From CAYRGG01 sp964423745 (lineage in GTDB: Bacteria > Pseudomonadota > Gammaproteobacteria > Competibacterales > Competibacteraceae), in assembly GCA_964423745.1 (NCBI GenBank), contig CAYRGG010000048.1:1-34082 (forward strand): a stretch of 34,082 nucleotides of DNA, given 5' to 3'. A program made the position numbers and the translations under genes. Of the stretch, positions 1 to 7,118 are shown in pieces. Under the pieces are notes generated by a model, which was given only the letters and a program-made list of their open reading frames with translations, ran no database searches and was not told where the DNA came from. Every line of letters starts with the position of its first letter. Positions within the stretch are counted from its first letter, which is position 1.

Positions 1-54
1 TAGCGGCATGCCCGACACATCAGTGCGCAAGACCTGCTGCTCTAAACCATACAT
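1..54 (-). CDS. N-terminal fragment of an unidentified protein, possibly an HNH endonuclease
   Basis: The first 18 codons of a minus-strand gene start at an ATG at 54 and run off the window edge. The start is preceded by a good Shine-Dalgarno sequence (TAGGAG about 7 nt upstream). The readable peptide is MYGLEQQVLRTDVSGMPL. The 'VLR.DVSGMP' opening resembles from memory the N-terminus of a small gammaproteobacterial HNH endonuclease family, but no catalytic motif lies inside the window, so that call is only a suggestion. It is transcribed divergently from pntAA. Confidence 0.4.
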   Translation of the reverse strand, partial: MYGLEQQVLRTDVSGMPL

Positions 55-374
55 TATTTGTCTCCTAACCTAGCTTAACAAACTTAATCTAAACTATTTT
101 TTGTAGCGCTTATATAACCTTTAATTTATTTTGACACCCTACCCCTAACCGCAGGTTCTAACAAGCGTTTTGGTCCATGTCATCACCTCATCGCAAAACA
201 CAGGCTTTGTGCAATGTGTCAACTCTAGGTTACTATTTACCCCGCGCATGTCCGTCCATCCCGCCAGGGGTCATGCTTAAAAGCACACGAACAACTGATG
301 TAAAGCAATAACAGTTGATTTTTCCTGTCCGAATTTGGCGGAAGTTCGGATTCTGTAATCTTTGGGGGAACAAC
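55..374. other. Intergenic region between divergent genes
   Basis: This 320-bp gap separates the minus-strand partial gene from pntAA and must hold both promoters. A TTGACA hexamer lies at 131-136 but has no convincing -10 box 16-18 bp away. A TACTAT at 231-236 is a possible weak -10 for pnt. I see no hairpin terminator, repeat or further gene. An in-frame TTG at 315 would extend PntAA by 20 residues, but the ATG at 375 has the better ribosome-binding site. Confidence 0.6.
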
Positions 375-1508
375 ATGCCTGTACGTTTGGCAGTTCCGAA
401 AGAAATTTTCCCGGGAGAACGCCGGGTAGCGCTCGATCCCACTGTGGCCGAACGCTTTACTAAGCTGGGCGCCGAAGTGCTTTTTCAAAAGGAGGCTGGC
501 CGAGGCGCTCATTTCATCGATGATTCCTATGCTAATAAAGTGCGTTTTGTGGAGGACGCGCAAGCTTTGTACACTGAGGCGGATGTCATATTTAGAGTAC
601 AGCCTCCGACGCTGGAAGAGTTGGATATGATGCGGGATGAATCCGTCATTGTGGGTTTTTTGCAACCTCATCGCTATCCTGACATGGTGCATAAACTGTG
701 TGACAAGAAAATTACCAGTTTTGCAATGGAACTGGTGCCGCGTATCTCGCGGGCGCAATCCATGGATGCGTTGTCGTCCCAAGCTTCCATTGCGGGCTAT
801 AAAGTGGCCCTTATGGCGGCCGAACTAGCCAGTTTTTTCTTTCCTATGCTGACCACGGCCGCAGGCACTATTCGGCCTGCTAAGGTCATCGTAGTGGGTG
901 CCGGAGTAGCCGGTTTACAAGCCATTGCCACTTGTAAACGGCTAGGTGCGCAAGTGGAAGCCTATGATATTCGTGCGGCGGCCAAGGAGCAGGTGGAATC
1001 GCTGGGGGCCCGCTTGATCGATACCGGCGTCAGTGCCGAAGGCGAAGGGGGTTATGCCCGGGAATTGACCGACGAGGAAAAGCAACGTCAAGTGGAGGTT
1101 TTAGCCAAGCATGTGGCAGCCGCCAGTGCGGTTATTACCACCGCGTCGCTGCCAGGGCGAGAGGCGCCGAAAATTATTACCCGCGATATGTTGAAGGGTA
1201 TGCGGCCCGGCGCCGTTATCGTGGATTTGGCAGCTGAAAGTGGGGGTAACTGCGAAGCTACAGAACCCGGCAAAACCATTGAATACGAAAATGTTATTGT
1301 CCATGGTCCGGTTAATATTCCGAGTTTAATTCCGGTTCATGCCACCGAAATGTACGCTAAAAATCTATATAACTTCCTATCCCCCATGATCAAGGAAGGT
1401 CAGCTGGCTCTTGATTGGGAAGACGAGGTGATTAAAGAAAGCGTGCTTACCCATGCCGGGGAAGTGAAACATGAGCCTACTGGCCGACGCTTGAGAGGTG
1501 CATCATGA
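375..1508 (+). CDS. pntAA: NAD(P) transhydrogenase, alpha-1 subunit (NAD(H)-binding domain I)
   Basis: This is the soluble NAD(H)-binding part of proton-translocating transhydrogenase, which uses the proton gradient to drive hydride transfer from NADH to NADP+. The 377-residue protein opens MPVRLAVPKEIFPGERRVAL, typical of the alanine dehydrogenase/PntA N-terminal domain. It carries a Rossmann motif VVGAGVAGLQAIA at about residues 174-186 and the family loop RAQSMDALSSQASIAGYK. The ATG at 375 was chosen because a GGGGGA ribosome-binding site lies 5 nt upstream; an in-frame TTG at 315 has none. The alpha chain is split, as in Rhodospirillum and many other proteobacteria, whereas E. coli PntA is one fused chain. 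The stop overlaps the next start as ATGA, so translation is probably coupled. Confidence 0.95.
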   Translation: MPVRLAVPKEIFPGERRVALDPTVAERFTKLGAEVLFQKEAGRGAHFIDDSYANKVRFVEDAQALYTEADVIFRVQPPTLEELDMMRDESVIVGFLQPHRYPDMVHKLCDKKITSFAMELVPRISRAQSMDALSSQASIAGYKVALMAAELASFFFPMLTTAAGTIRPAKVIVVGAGVAGLQAIATCKRLGAQVEAYDIRAAAKEQVESLGARLIDTGVSAEGEGGYARELTDEEKQRQVEVLAKHVAAASAVITTASLPGREAPKIITRDMLKGMRPGAVIVDLAAESGGNCEATEPGKTIEYENVIVHGPVNIPSLIPVHATEMYAKNLYNFLSPMIKEGQLALDWEDEVIKESVLTHAGEVKHEPTGRRLRGAS

Positions 1509-1792
1509 TCGAGGGGTTTATTTATCTGTATGTGTTTATGTTGGCCGGTTTTGTCGGCTATGAAGTCATCAGCCGAGTCCCCGTGATTTTGCATACGCCC
1601 TTGATGTCGGGCTCGAACTTTGTCCATGGTATTGTTGTCGTGGGCGCTATGGTGGCACTGGGTCATGCGGATACCACCGTGGAACGGGTTATCGGATTCA
1701 TTGGTGTATTTCTCGGTGCGGGTAATGCGGTGGGTGGCTATGTGGTGACCGAACGTATGCTGGAAATGTTTAAAAGCAGCAAGGGGAAGTAA
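1505..1792 (+). CDS. pntAB: NAD(P) transhydrogenase, alpha-2 subunit (membrane)
   Basis: This small 95-residue inner-membrane subunit corresponds to the transmembrane C-terminus of a fused PntA. Three hydrophobic segments are visible (about residues 4-22, 37-53 and 60-80), with the conserved stretch SRVPVILHTPLMSGSN between the first two. It overlaps pntAA by 4 nt and ends 3 nt before pntB, so the three genes form one operon. Its role is to build the proton channel of the membrane domain together with PntB. Confidence 0.95.
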   Translation: MIEGFIYLYVFMLAGFVGYEVISRVPVILHTPLMSGSNFVHGIVVVGAMVALGHADTTVERVIGFIGVFLGAGNAVGGYVVTERMLEMFKSSKGK

Positions 1793-1795
1793 TCC

Positions 1796-3163
1796 ATGAG
1801 TTTGATTATTGAAATCAGTTACTTCCTCACGGCTATCTTATTTATTATTGGCTTGAAACGCATGTCCCACCCAACGACGGCTCGTAAGGGCATTCTTTGG
1901 GCTGGTGCCGGTATGTTGTTGGCGACTTTAGTGAGCTTTTTGCACCCGGAGATCGCGGGTAACTACCTGCTGATGATGGTGGCCATCGCTATCGGTGGTA
2001 CGTTAGCTTGGTGGACCGGCAAACGGGTGGCGATGACCGATATGCCTCAGATGATTGCTATTTATAACGGTATGGGGGGCGGCGCTGCCGGTGCCATTGC
2101 CGCAGTGGAATTGGTGGGCGGCAGCGCCCACAGCACCTTTGTGGTGTTTTTAGCCGTATTGGGCGCCATGATTGGCGTGGTGTCGTTTTCGGGATCTTGT
2201 GTGGCCTACGCAAAGTTGCAAGGCTTGATGAACAAGGTCATTCGCTTTCCCAACCAGCAGCGCTTTAACCTAGGTGTGTTTTCGGTCATGGTGTTGTTGG
2301 GGCTATTGATTACCTTTAACCCCGATGTAGGCGGTTTTTGGATTATCTTGTTTTTTGCAGCCGGACTGGCCTTTGGTGTCATGATGGCGGTGCCCATCGG
2401 GGGCGCCGATATGCCGGTGGTGATCTCGCTGTTCAACGCCTTCACCGGTTTGGCAGTGGCTTTTGAGGGGTTCGTGTTGGATAACTCGGCTTTGATTATT
2501 GCAGGAACCGTCGTCGGTGCGGCCGGTACACTGCTCACCCAGCTCATGGCAAAAGCCATGAATCGACCCATCAGCAATGTGCTGTTTGGCAGTTTTGGCG
2601 ACACGGGTGGTGCGGCGCAAGAAGTCACCGGCGCTATGAAGGCCATGGAACCCCAGGATGCGGCTATTCAGATGGCCTATGCCGACAAAGTGATTATAGT
2701 GCCCGGTTACGGTATGGCGGTGGCGCAAGCCCAACATAAGATTTGGGAGATGGTGGAGCTGCTTGAAGAGCGGAACGTCGAAGTGAAATTCGCCATTCAC
2801 CCGGTGGCAGGGCGGATGCCTGGCCACATGAACGTGCTGCTAGCCGAAGCCGGTGTCCCCTACGATAAAATTTTTGATTTGGATGAAATCAATAATGAGT
2901 TTGCCAGCACGGATGTAGTCTTGGTCATCGGCGCTAATGACGTGGTGAATCCTTCTGCTAAAACCGATAAAAACAGCCCTATTTATGGGATGCCTATTCT
3001 CAATGTGGATGAGGCTAGAAATGTTTTGGTCATCAAGCGGGGCCAGGGTACAGGTTTTTCCGGTATTGAGAACGCCCTGTTTTTCTTAGATAATACCAAC
3101 ATGGTATACGGGGATGGCCAGAAAGTGGCGGGCGAGCTGATCCAGTATGTGAAATCCTTATAA
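1796..3163 (+). CDS. pntB: NAD(P) transhydrogenase, beta subunit
   Basis: This 455-residue protein is close to full length for PntB. The N-terminal two thirds are hydrophobic with about nine membrane spans. The C-terminal domain III binds NADP(H): GYGMAVAQAQ near residue 305, HPVAGRMPGHMNVLLAEA, GANDVVNP, and KRGQGTGFSGIENALF close to the end. It is the last gene of the pntAA-pntAB-pntB operon, and a hairpin follows 34 bp downstream. The likely role is NADPH supply for biosynthesis and redox defence. No truncation or missing motif is seen. Confidence 0.96.
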   Translation: MSLIIEISYFLTAILFIIGLKRMSHPTTARKGILWAGAGMLLATLVSFLHPEIAGNYLLMMVAIAIGGTLAWWTGKRVAMTDMPQMIAIYNGMGGGAAGAIAAVELVGGSAHSTFVVFLAVLGAMIGVVSFSGSCVAYAKLQGLMNKVIRFPNQQRFNLGVFSVMVLLGLLITFNPDVGGFWIILFFAAGLAFGVMMAVPIGGADMPVVISLFNAFTGLAVAFEGFVLDNSALIIAGTVVGAAGTLLTQLMAKAMNRPISNVLFGSFGDTGGAAQEVTGAMKAMEPQDAAIQMAYADKVIIVPGYGMAVAQAQHKIWEMVELLEERNVEVKFAIHPVAGRMPGHMNVLLAEAGVPYDKIFDLDEINNEFASTDVVLVIGANDVVNPSAKTDKNSPIYGMPILNVDEARNVLVIKRGQGTGFSGIENALFFLDNTNMVYGDGQKVAGELIQYVKSL

Positions 3164-3197
3164 ACAATAGGAAAAGTAATTTTTTTAAGTCTTTTGG

Positions 3198-3240
3198 GTA
3201 GGCTGGGATGAAATGCACAGTAAGTCTCGTCCCAGCCTAC
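3198..3240 (+). terminator. Hairpin after pntB, probable terminator
   Basis: A perfect 11-bp inverted repeat GTAGGCTGGGA / TCCCAGCCTAC (3198-3208 and 3230-3240) encloses a 21-nt loop. The downstream side has only a short T-rich stretch (TGTTTATTC), so it is not a textbook intrinsic terminator. A T-run lies on the upstream side instead. Its position between the end of pnt and the convergent dtd/fur group fits transcript termination in either direction. Confidence 0.55.
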
Positions 3241-3337
3241 TGTTTATTCAAGCCATTAAACTTTATTTGAAACTAATTATGATTCTTTGCGTCTCAAGGA
3301 CCTAGCAAAAAAGTTTGTGAGTTTCTAATAAGGTCTA

Positions 3338-3781
3338 TTAAGTCGGTACTTGTAACCAAAAGGTTACCGGGCCATCATTCACCAGACTAACTTGCATATG
3401 AGTACCGAATTGGCCACTGGCTATACGAAGATAACGCTTTGCTGAAGTTTCCAATAGGTAGTGGAACAAACGTTTGCCTTCGCTAGGCCGCGCTGCAGGT
3501 GTAAAACTTGGGCGGTTGCCTTTGCGAGTATCGGCTGCCAGGGTAAATTGTGGCACCCAGAGAATACCACCGCCTACATCCTGTACGCTTAAGTTCATAC
3601 GTTCATCTACATCGGCAAAGACCCGATAATTTAAAACCCGCTCTAGCAGGCGGTCTGCTTGCGTTTCCGTGTCTCCCTGCTGTACTCCCACCAGCACCAG
3701 CAATCCTTTATCGATACGTCCTATCTTTTCTCCCGCTACGTCAACGGATGCGGTTTGTACCCGTTGCAGTAATCCGATCAT
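3338..3781 (-). CDS. dtd: D-aminoacyl-tRNA deacylase
   Basis: This 147-residue enzyme hydrolyses D-amino acids (and glycine mischarged on tRNA-Ala) from tRNA, keeping D-residues out of translation in the cytoplasm. It is family length with the expected signature segments: QRVQTASVDV at the N-terminus, PQFTLAADTRKGNRPSF near residue 80, and NDGPVTF at the C-terminus. The first motif has Pro where the classical form is SQFTL, a variant I recall from other gammaproteobacterial Dtd. An in-frame TAA lies just upstream of the ATG, so the start is fixed. No Shine-Dalgarno precedes it; instead a 9-codon ORF ends across the start codon (see separate entry). It is probably cotranscribed with the Fur-family gene. 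Confidence 0.95.
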   Translation of the reverse strand: MIGLLQRVQTASVDVAGEKIGRIDKGLLVLVGVQQGDTETQADRLLERVLNYRVFADVDERMNLSVQDVGGGILWVPQFTLAADTRKGNRPSFTPAARPSEGKRLFHYLLETSAKRYLRIASGQFGTHMQVSLVNDGPVTFWLQVPT

Positions 3782-3807
3782 GGGTTAGGAGGATACAGGT
3801 GATCCAT
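3778..3807 (-). CDS. Nine-codon mini-ORF coupling fur-family gene to dtd
   Basis: A short reading frame (MDHLYPPNP) starts at an ATG 8 nt after the end of the Fur-family gene and ends with a TGA that overlaps the dtd ATG as ATGA. It has an AGGA ribosome-binding site (3814-3817) 6 nt upstream, which itself overlaps the fur stop codon. The dtd start has no ribosome-binding site of its own, so the mini-ORF could deliver terminating ribosomes to it. No peptide function is suggested. Confidence 0.4.
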   Translation of the reverse strand: MDHLYPPNP

Positions 3808-3815
3808 GGGGCATC

Positions 3816-4241
3816 CTAGCTAGCATTACGCACTCGAATAACGATATCAATACCGACAATCTGAGTGTCCTCAGGTAGCATGGGCAGTCCCTCGGTTCGC
3901 AGCTGATGAGCGTTCACATCGTGCAGTGCGCCGGTATCCTCATTATAAACATGATGGTGTGGCGTAGTATTAGAATCGAAGAATATTCGATTAGGGTCCA
4001 CTAATACTTCTCGCACAATGCCTTTCCGAGCAAATAAACCCAGGGTATTGTAAACGGTTGCCTTTGAAACTTTATGACCATCCTGGTTAACCAAAGCCAG
4101 CACTTGATCTGCCGACAAATGCTGCTGTTGACTTAAGATGACACGGGCAATTTCTAAGCGTTGTTGAGTAGGAATAATACCTGCTTCAGCCAACAGCACC
4201 TGAAAATTCGTTGTTGTCGTGGCATGATTAATATAGGGCAT
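3816..4241 (-). CDS. Fur-family transcriptional regulator lacking the CxxC zinc motif
   Basis: This 141-residue protein has a winged-helix DNA-binding half (about residues 13-80, including KVSKATVYNTLGLFARKGIV) and a short dimerisation/metal half starting with FFDSNTTPHHHVYNEDTG. The HHH cluster (residues 95-97) matches the HxH metal ligands of Fur proteins. The CxxC structural zinc motif that normally follows is absent (NEDTG instead), and no C-terminal Cys pair exists. This is closer to the Irr-like/short Fur branch than to classical Fur or Zur. The regulated metal or signal cannot be read from sequence. It lies upstream of dtd on the same strand and 89 bp downstream of the algR-like gene. 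Confidence 0.88.
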   Translation of the reverse strand: MPYINHATTTTNFQVLLAEAGIIPTQQRLEIARVILSQQQHLSADQVLALVNQDGHKVSKATVYNTLGLFARKGIVREVLVDPNRIFFDSNTTPHHHVYNEDTGALHDVNAHQLRTEGLPMLPEDTQIVGIDIVIRVRNAS

Positions 4242-4330
4242 GACAAAAGAAATCGTTTAACTTAAATAACATACTTTAACAGTCAGTCGGATTCTATAAG
4301 GGTAATACTAAACGTATCGTTACTGGGATG

Positions 4331-5128
4331 CTAGCCATATTGTTGAGGGGCTTGCGCAAAGTTAGTGGTTTTAGGGGATAGATTTCTATGAGTAGTGGTA
4401 GTAGATTTAAGCATATGCCGCAGGGACGCTAGATGACGGCGGCTCACTTCGAGGCGTGCAATATCGTTTTCTAAAACAACTTCAAAACGACCTGCAGGTG
4501 TTTTATAAAGACCATTAACAGCATCTAGAGCCACCAGTGCATTACGGTGAATACGCACAAATAACGGCTCAAGTTCGGTTTCTAGGGATTTTAGAGATTC
4601 CTCGATAATCACTTCACCCTGGCGGGAGTGTACAGTCACGTATTTGTGATCTGCTTGAAAGTAAAGAATTTGATGAATGGGTATAAGCTTGAAACTATCG
4701 CCAAGTTTTGCACAAATATGGCTACGAAGGGGTTTTATGTTGTTACCATAGACTTCGGCGAATTGGGCGCGATTTGGTCTACAGGCATTATCTAGGGCTT
4801 GCATAAGTCGTTCTTTGCGAACCGGTTTCAGTAAATAATCTATGGCGTGGGCATCAAAGGCTTCTAGAGCGTGTTCTCCATAAGCAGTGGTGAAGATGAC
4901 GGCGGGGGAATTATCTAAACAAGCCAGATGATGGGCGGCTTCCAAACCGTCCATAGCAGGCATGCGAATATCCATTAACACAACGTCGGGATGTTGCGCT
5001 TGACCTATTTGTAACGCTTCCACACCATTACTGGCTTCGCCGCACACCTGACAATAAGCAAGTGTTTCTAGTAGGGTCTTGAGACGCTCGCGAGCAGGTT
5101 TTTCGTCATCCACTACCAACACTCTCAT
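4331..5128 (-). CDS. algR: AlgR-like LytTR response regulator
   Basis: This 265-residue response regulator has a receiver domain (residues 1-120) with acidic pair DDE at 7-9, phosphoacceptor Asp53 in VLMDIRMPAMDG, and DYLLKPV near residue 100. A LytTR DNA-binding domain follows (about 135-240: HICAKLGDSFKLIPIHQI, FVRIHRNALVAL, LEVSRRHL). This architecture is that of AlgR of Pseudomonas, which controls alginate and type IV pili. A Thr/Ser/Gln-rich tail after residue 240 looks poorly conserved. The start overlaps the stop of the upstream kinase gene by ATGA, the usual algZ-algR arrangement. The presence of an algD-type gene 8.6 kb away makes the AlgR name attractive, but targets are inferred. 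Confidence 0.85.
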   Translation of the reverse strand: MRVLVVDDEKPARERLKTLLETLAYCQVCGEASNGVEALQIGQAQHPDVVLMDIRMPAMDGLEAAHHLACLDNSPAVIFTTAYGEHALEAFDAHAIDYLLKPVRKERLMQALDNACRPNRAQFAEVYGNNIKPLRSHICAKLGDSFKLIPIHQILYFQADHKYVTVHSRQGEVIIEESLKSLETELEPLFVRIHRNALVALDAVNGLYKTPAGRFEVVLENDIARLEVSRRHLASLRHMLKSTTTTHRNLSPKTTNFAQAPQQYG

Positions 5129-6195
5129 GGCAGTATTTCCATAGGAATTTTAAACATGACTCGGTACTGATTGCCGGTATTATGAATAGAAAGCGTGCTT
5201 GTTTCACCATAGGCAAGCTGCAAACGTTGTTGTACATTGTCCTGAGCTAAGTGATGACCAGACGGGGAGATTAAGTTTGGTGCTTGCAGAAGCGGGTTAG
5301 TAATGACAAATTCAAGGACGCGGTTGTGAACTTTAACCTTGATGGTCACTTGACCGCCTTTCGGCAAGTTTTGAATGCCATGATAAACGGCGTTTTCTAC
5401 CAAAGGTTGTAAAATAAGAGCGGGAATTGGCATAGACAGTGGTAAATCGTCATCCAATTCCCAGTATATTTGTAACCTGTCACCTAGCCGTAAATGCTCG
5501 AGACTCAGGTAATGCTGAGTAATAACCAGTTCTTCTTGAAGTGTGATTGTTCCTCGCTGCTCGAGGGTAGAGCGAAACAACTCACTGAGATCAACAATTG
5601 CTTGTTCGGCGTGCAGGGGTTGAGTGGTAACAAGACTGGCAATTGTGTTTAAGCAGTTAAACAAAAAATGGGGACGGATACGTGCCTGGAGAGCTTGGAA
5701 GCGGGCTTCGGCTTCGGCTTCTATATGCTTCTGCCAATGATGTTGAATATAAAAGTAACGTAACGCCATCAAGGAGACGATGCTGCTGATCGCCAAGTTA
5801 CGTAGTACAAAAGGTGAATGCAGTAAGCCTAGTTTAAATCTAAAGTAATGACCATCTAATATCCAAAGGGCCACCAAAGAAAAACCCAGAGTGACCATTT
5901 GTGCCAATATAAAGGCTGCCAACGTAGCCAATGGCACAGAAAAACGCGCCATCCAATCTCTAAAGCACCCCAAAACCGCAAGGGTACCTAAGGCAATCCA
6001 CTGAATCAAAAATGAAAGCTGAGCAAGGTTTGTCCAAAATTCGTCTGTATGCGTGCTGACAGTCAATGTTAGCACCAGAGCCAATAACTCAGCCATTAAA
6101 ATCACGATGAAGACAATGTAGTTGGCCCGAAAATTTGGTAAAAAAGTCTGTAACGTCAGGCTATTGTCGAGGTTTTTTTCCAAAGTATTTAGCAT
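5125..6195 (-). CDS. algZ: AlgZ/FimS-like sensor histidine kinase
   Basis: This 356-residue inner-membrane protein has four predicted membrane helices (about 27-46, 58-77, 88-112 and 133-150) followed by a His_kinase (LytS-type) domain. The phosphoacceptor region is RIRPHFLFNCLNTIASLV with His176, and the N-box is LILQPLVENAVYHGI. The C-terminal G-box is degenerate (SGHHLAQDNVQQRLQLAYG), as in AlgZ. It is the cognate partner of the AlgR-like regulator by translational overlap. No periplasmic sensor domain is evident, so any signal is likely sensed within or near the membrane. Confidence 0.85.
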   Translation of the reverse strand: MLNTLEKNLDNSLTLQTFLPNFRANYIVFIVILMAELLALVLTLTVSTHTDEFWTNLAQLSFLIQWIALGTLAVLGCFRDWMARFSVPLATLAAFILAQMVTLGFSLVALWILDGHYFRFKLGLLHSPFVLRNLAISSIVSLMALRYFYIQHHWQKHIEAEAEARFQALQARIRPHFLFNCLNTIASLVTTQPLHAEQAIVDLSELFRSTLEQRGTITLQEELVITQHYLSLEHLRLGDRLQIYWELDDDLPLSMPIPALILQPLVENAVYHGIQNLPKGGQVTIKVKVHNRVLEFVITNPLLQAPNLISPSGHHLAQDNVQQRLQLAYGETSTLSIHNTGNQYRVMFKIPMEILP

Positions 6196-6334
6196 CTTCC
6201 TAGTATCTATTCTCTATCAAAGCAATTATTAGCAGATCCGGCTCTGCCATTCCAACCAACATCTATTACAATTACTATCTTAAGCAATTTATATGCCCGT
6301 TTAATGCCGTAGTGTTTTAATGTATTAAGAAATA

Positions 6335-6480
6335 GAATATGCTTCAAAAAAACTCGCGAACATTCGCAATATCAAGGCGCAACTGTCTTCAAGTGGACGG
6401 TTCACAGGCGGTAAATGAGCAGCAGAGAAGGTGCTGTAACGTCGAGTCAGCACATATGAGGAGGTTTTAAAACAGCTTCT
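6335..6480. repeat. Degenerate MITE-like element, copy 1
   Basis: This roughly 146-bp sequence aligns over its whole length with the element at 8854-8995 in the same orientation. Shared blocks include CTTCAAAAA.CTCGCGA at the left, ATCAAGGCGCA, GTAAATGAGCAGC, GTGCTGTAACG and AAACAGCTTCT at the right end. Its left terminal repeat has decayed and no target duplication is visible, so it is the older copy. It codes for nothing. Confidence 0.75.
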
Positions 6481-6481
6481 A

Positions 6482-6667
6482 AATCATGAAAATGATAATA
6501 TTTACTGTGATAACCATTTTATTTTCGATGCCTTTATAAGACGCTTTGATTCCCTACGAGTAAATACGGTAGTTTTCATACGTCAGGCACGAGGTAAAAT
6601 TCTGAAAGTTAATGAAAAGATTTGTAAATTGTATTTAAATGCTTCTTATTTTTTGAAAAAACTTTAG
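6482..6667 (+). pseudogene. Possible remnant reading frame without start codon
   Basis: A 61-codon open stretch ends in TAG at 6665-6667 and has protein-like composition, for example HFIFDAFIRRFDSLRVNT and VVFIRQARGKILKVNEKIC. It has no ATG, GTG or TTG near a ribosome-binding site, and it begins directly at the right end of MITE copy 1, where the frame runs into the element. I do not recognise the family. It could be a truncated 3' end of a lost polysaccharide gene or chance. Confidence 0.25.
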
Positions 6668-7118
6668 TTAGAATGAGCTGCATCGAAAAAAAGGTGTTCT
6701 GCTCAATACTGATAGACAAAAAAACGCAACTTGTTACTAAGTAAAATCAGAATTGAGCGACGGATCGAACAGCTCTAAAATTTTTTAGGTAAACTATTGG
6801 TTTCAACCTGTCCTGTTTATCCAAAACACATATTATGAACTGCACATAAATACCTCAACCGAAAGCTGTTTTTCTATATAGTGACAAGCGGAGCGTAGTT
6901 GATTATGATAGTCTAAATTTAGAGCAAGAATTGTAGATTAAAATCTAAACTTTGATGATATTCAAGCAATGAATGATTACATCGGAAAAAAGATTTGCAA
7001 CAGGTTCTTCGAAAAAGTTACGTTGTTTTTATTTGTTTAGTAATCACGTTTTTTAAAGTAAATGGGTTTTAATAATCCATTTTAGTAGAATGTTTAATTT
7101 TATCAAAGAGTGTGCTGT

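Larger units (their letters stand above)
6196..7118. other. AT-rich intergenic region with a degenerate MITE and possible gene remnant
   Basis: This 920-bp region lacks a complete gene. It contains the degenerate MITE copy at about 6335-6480. It also contains an unusually long open stretch without a start codon (about 6482-6667, plus strand; see separate entry). The remaining sequence to 7118 is AT-rich and presumably holds the promoter of the chain-length gene. I see no sigma-54 box, JUMPstart or strong sigma-70 promoter. AAAGAG at 7105-7110 is the ribosome-binding site of the next gene. Confidence 0.5.

Noticed and set aside
131..136. TTGACA as a pnt promoter -35
   Set aside because: No acceptable -10 hexamer occurs 16-18 bp downstream.
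237..782. 181-codon minus-strand frame over the pntAA start
   Set aside because: It overlaps the conserved PntAA coding sequence on the opposite strand and has no recognisable motif.
375..1792. Split of PntA into two genes as a possible frameshift
   Set aside because: A separate alpha-1/alpha-2 arrangement with ATGA overlap is normal in many proteobacteria, and both parts are complete.
2206..2827. Long minus-strand open frames (146 and 174 codons) inside pntB
   Set aside because: They are antisense shadows of a well-conserved gene, with low-complexity Ala/Pro/Thr or His/Arg composition and no ribosome-binding site.
3338..3781. Ser-to-Pro change in the SQFTL motif of Dtd as loss of function
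   Set aside because: PQFTL is found in other gammaproteobacterial Dtd sequences as I remember them, and all other motifs are intact.
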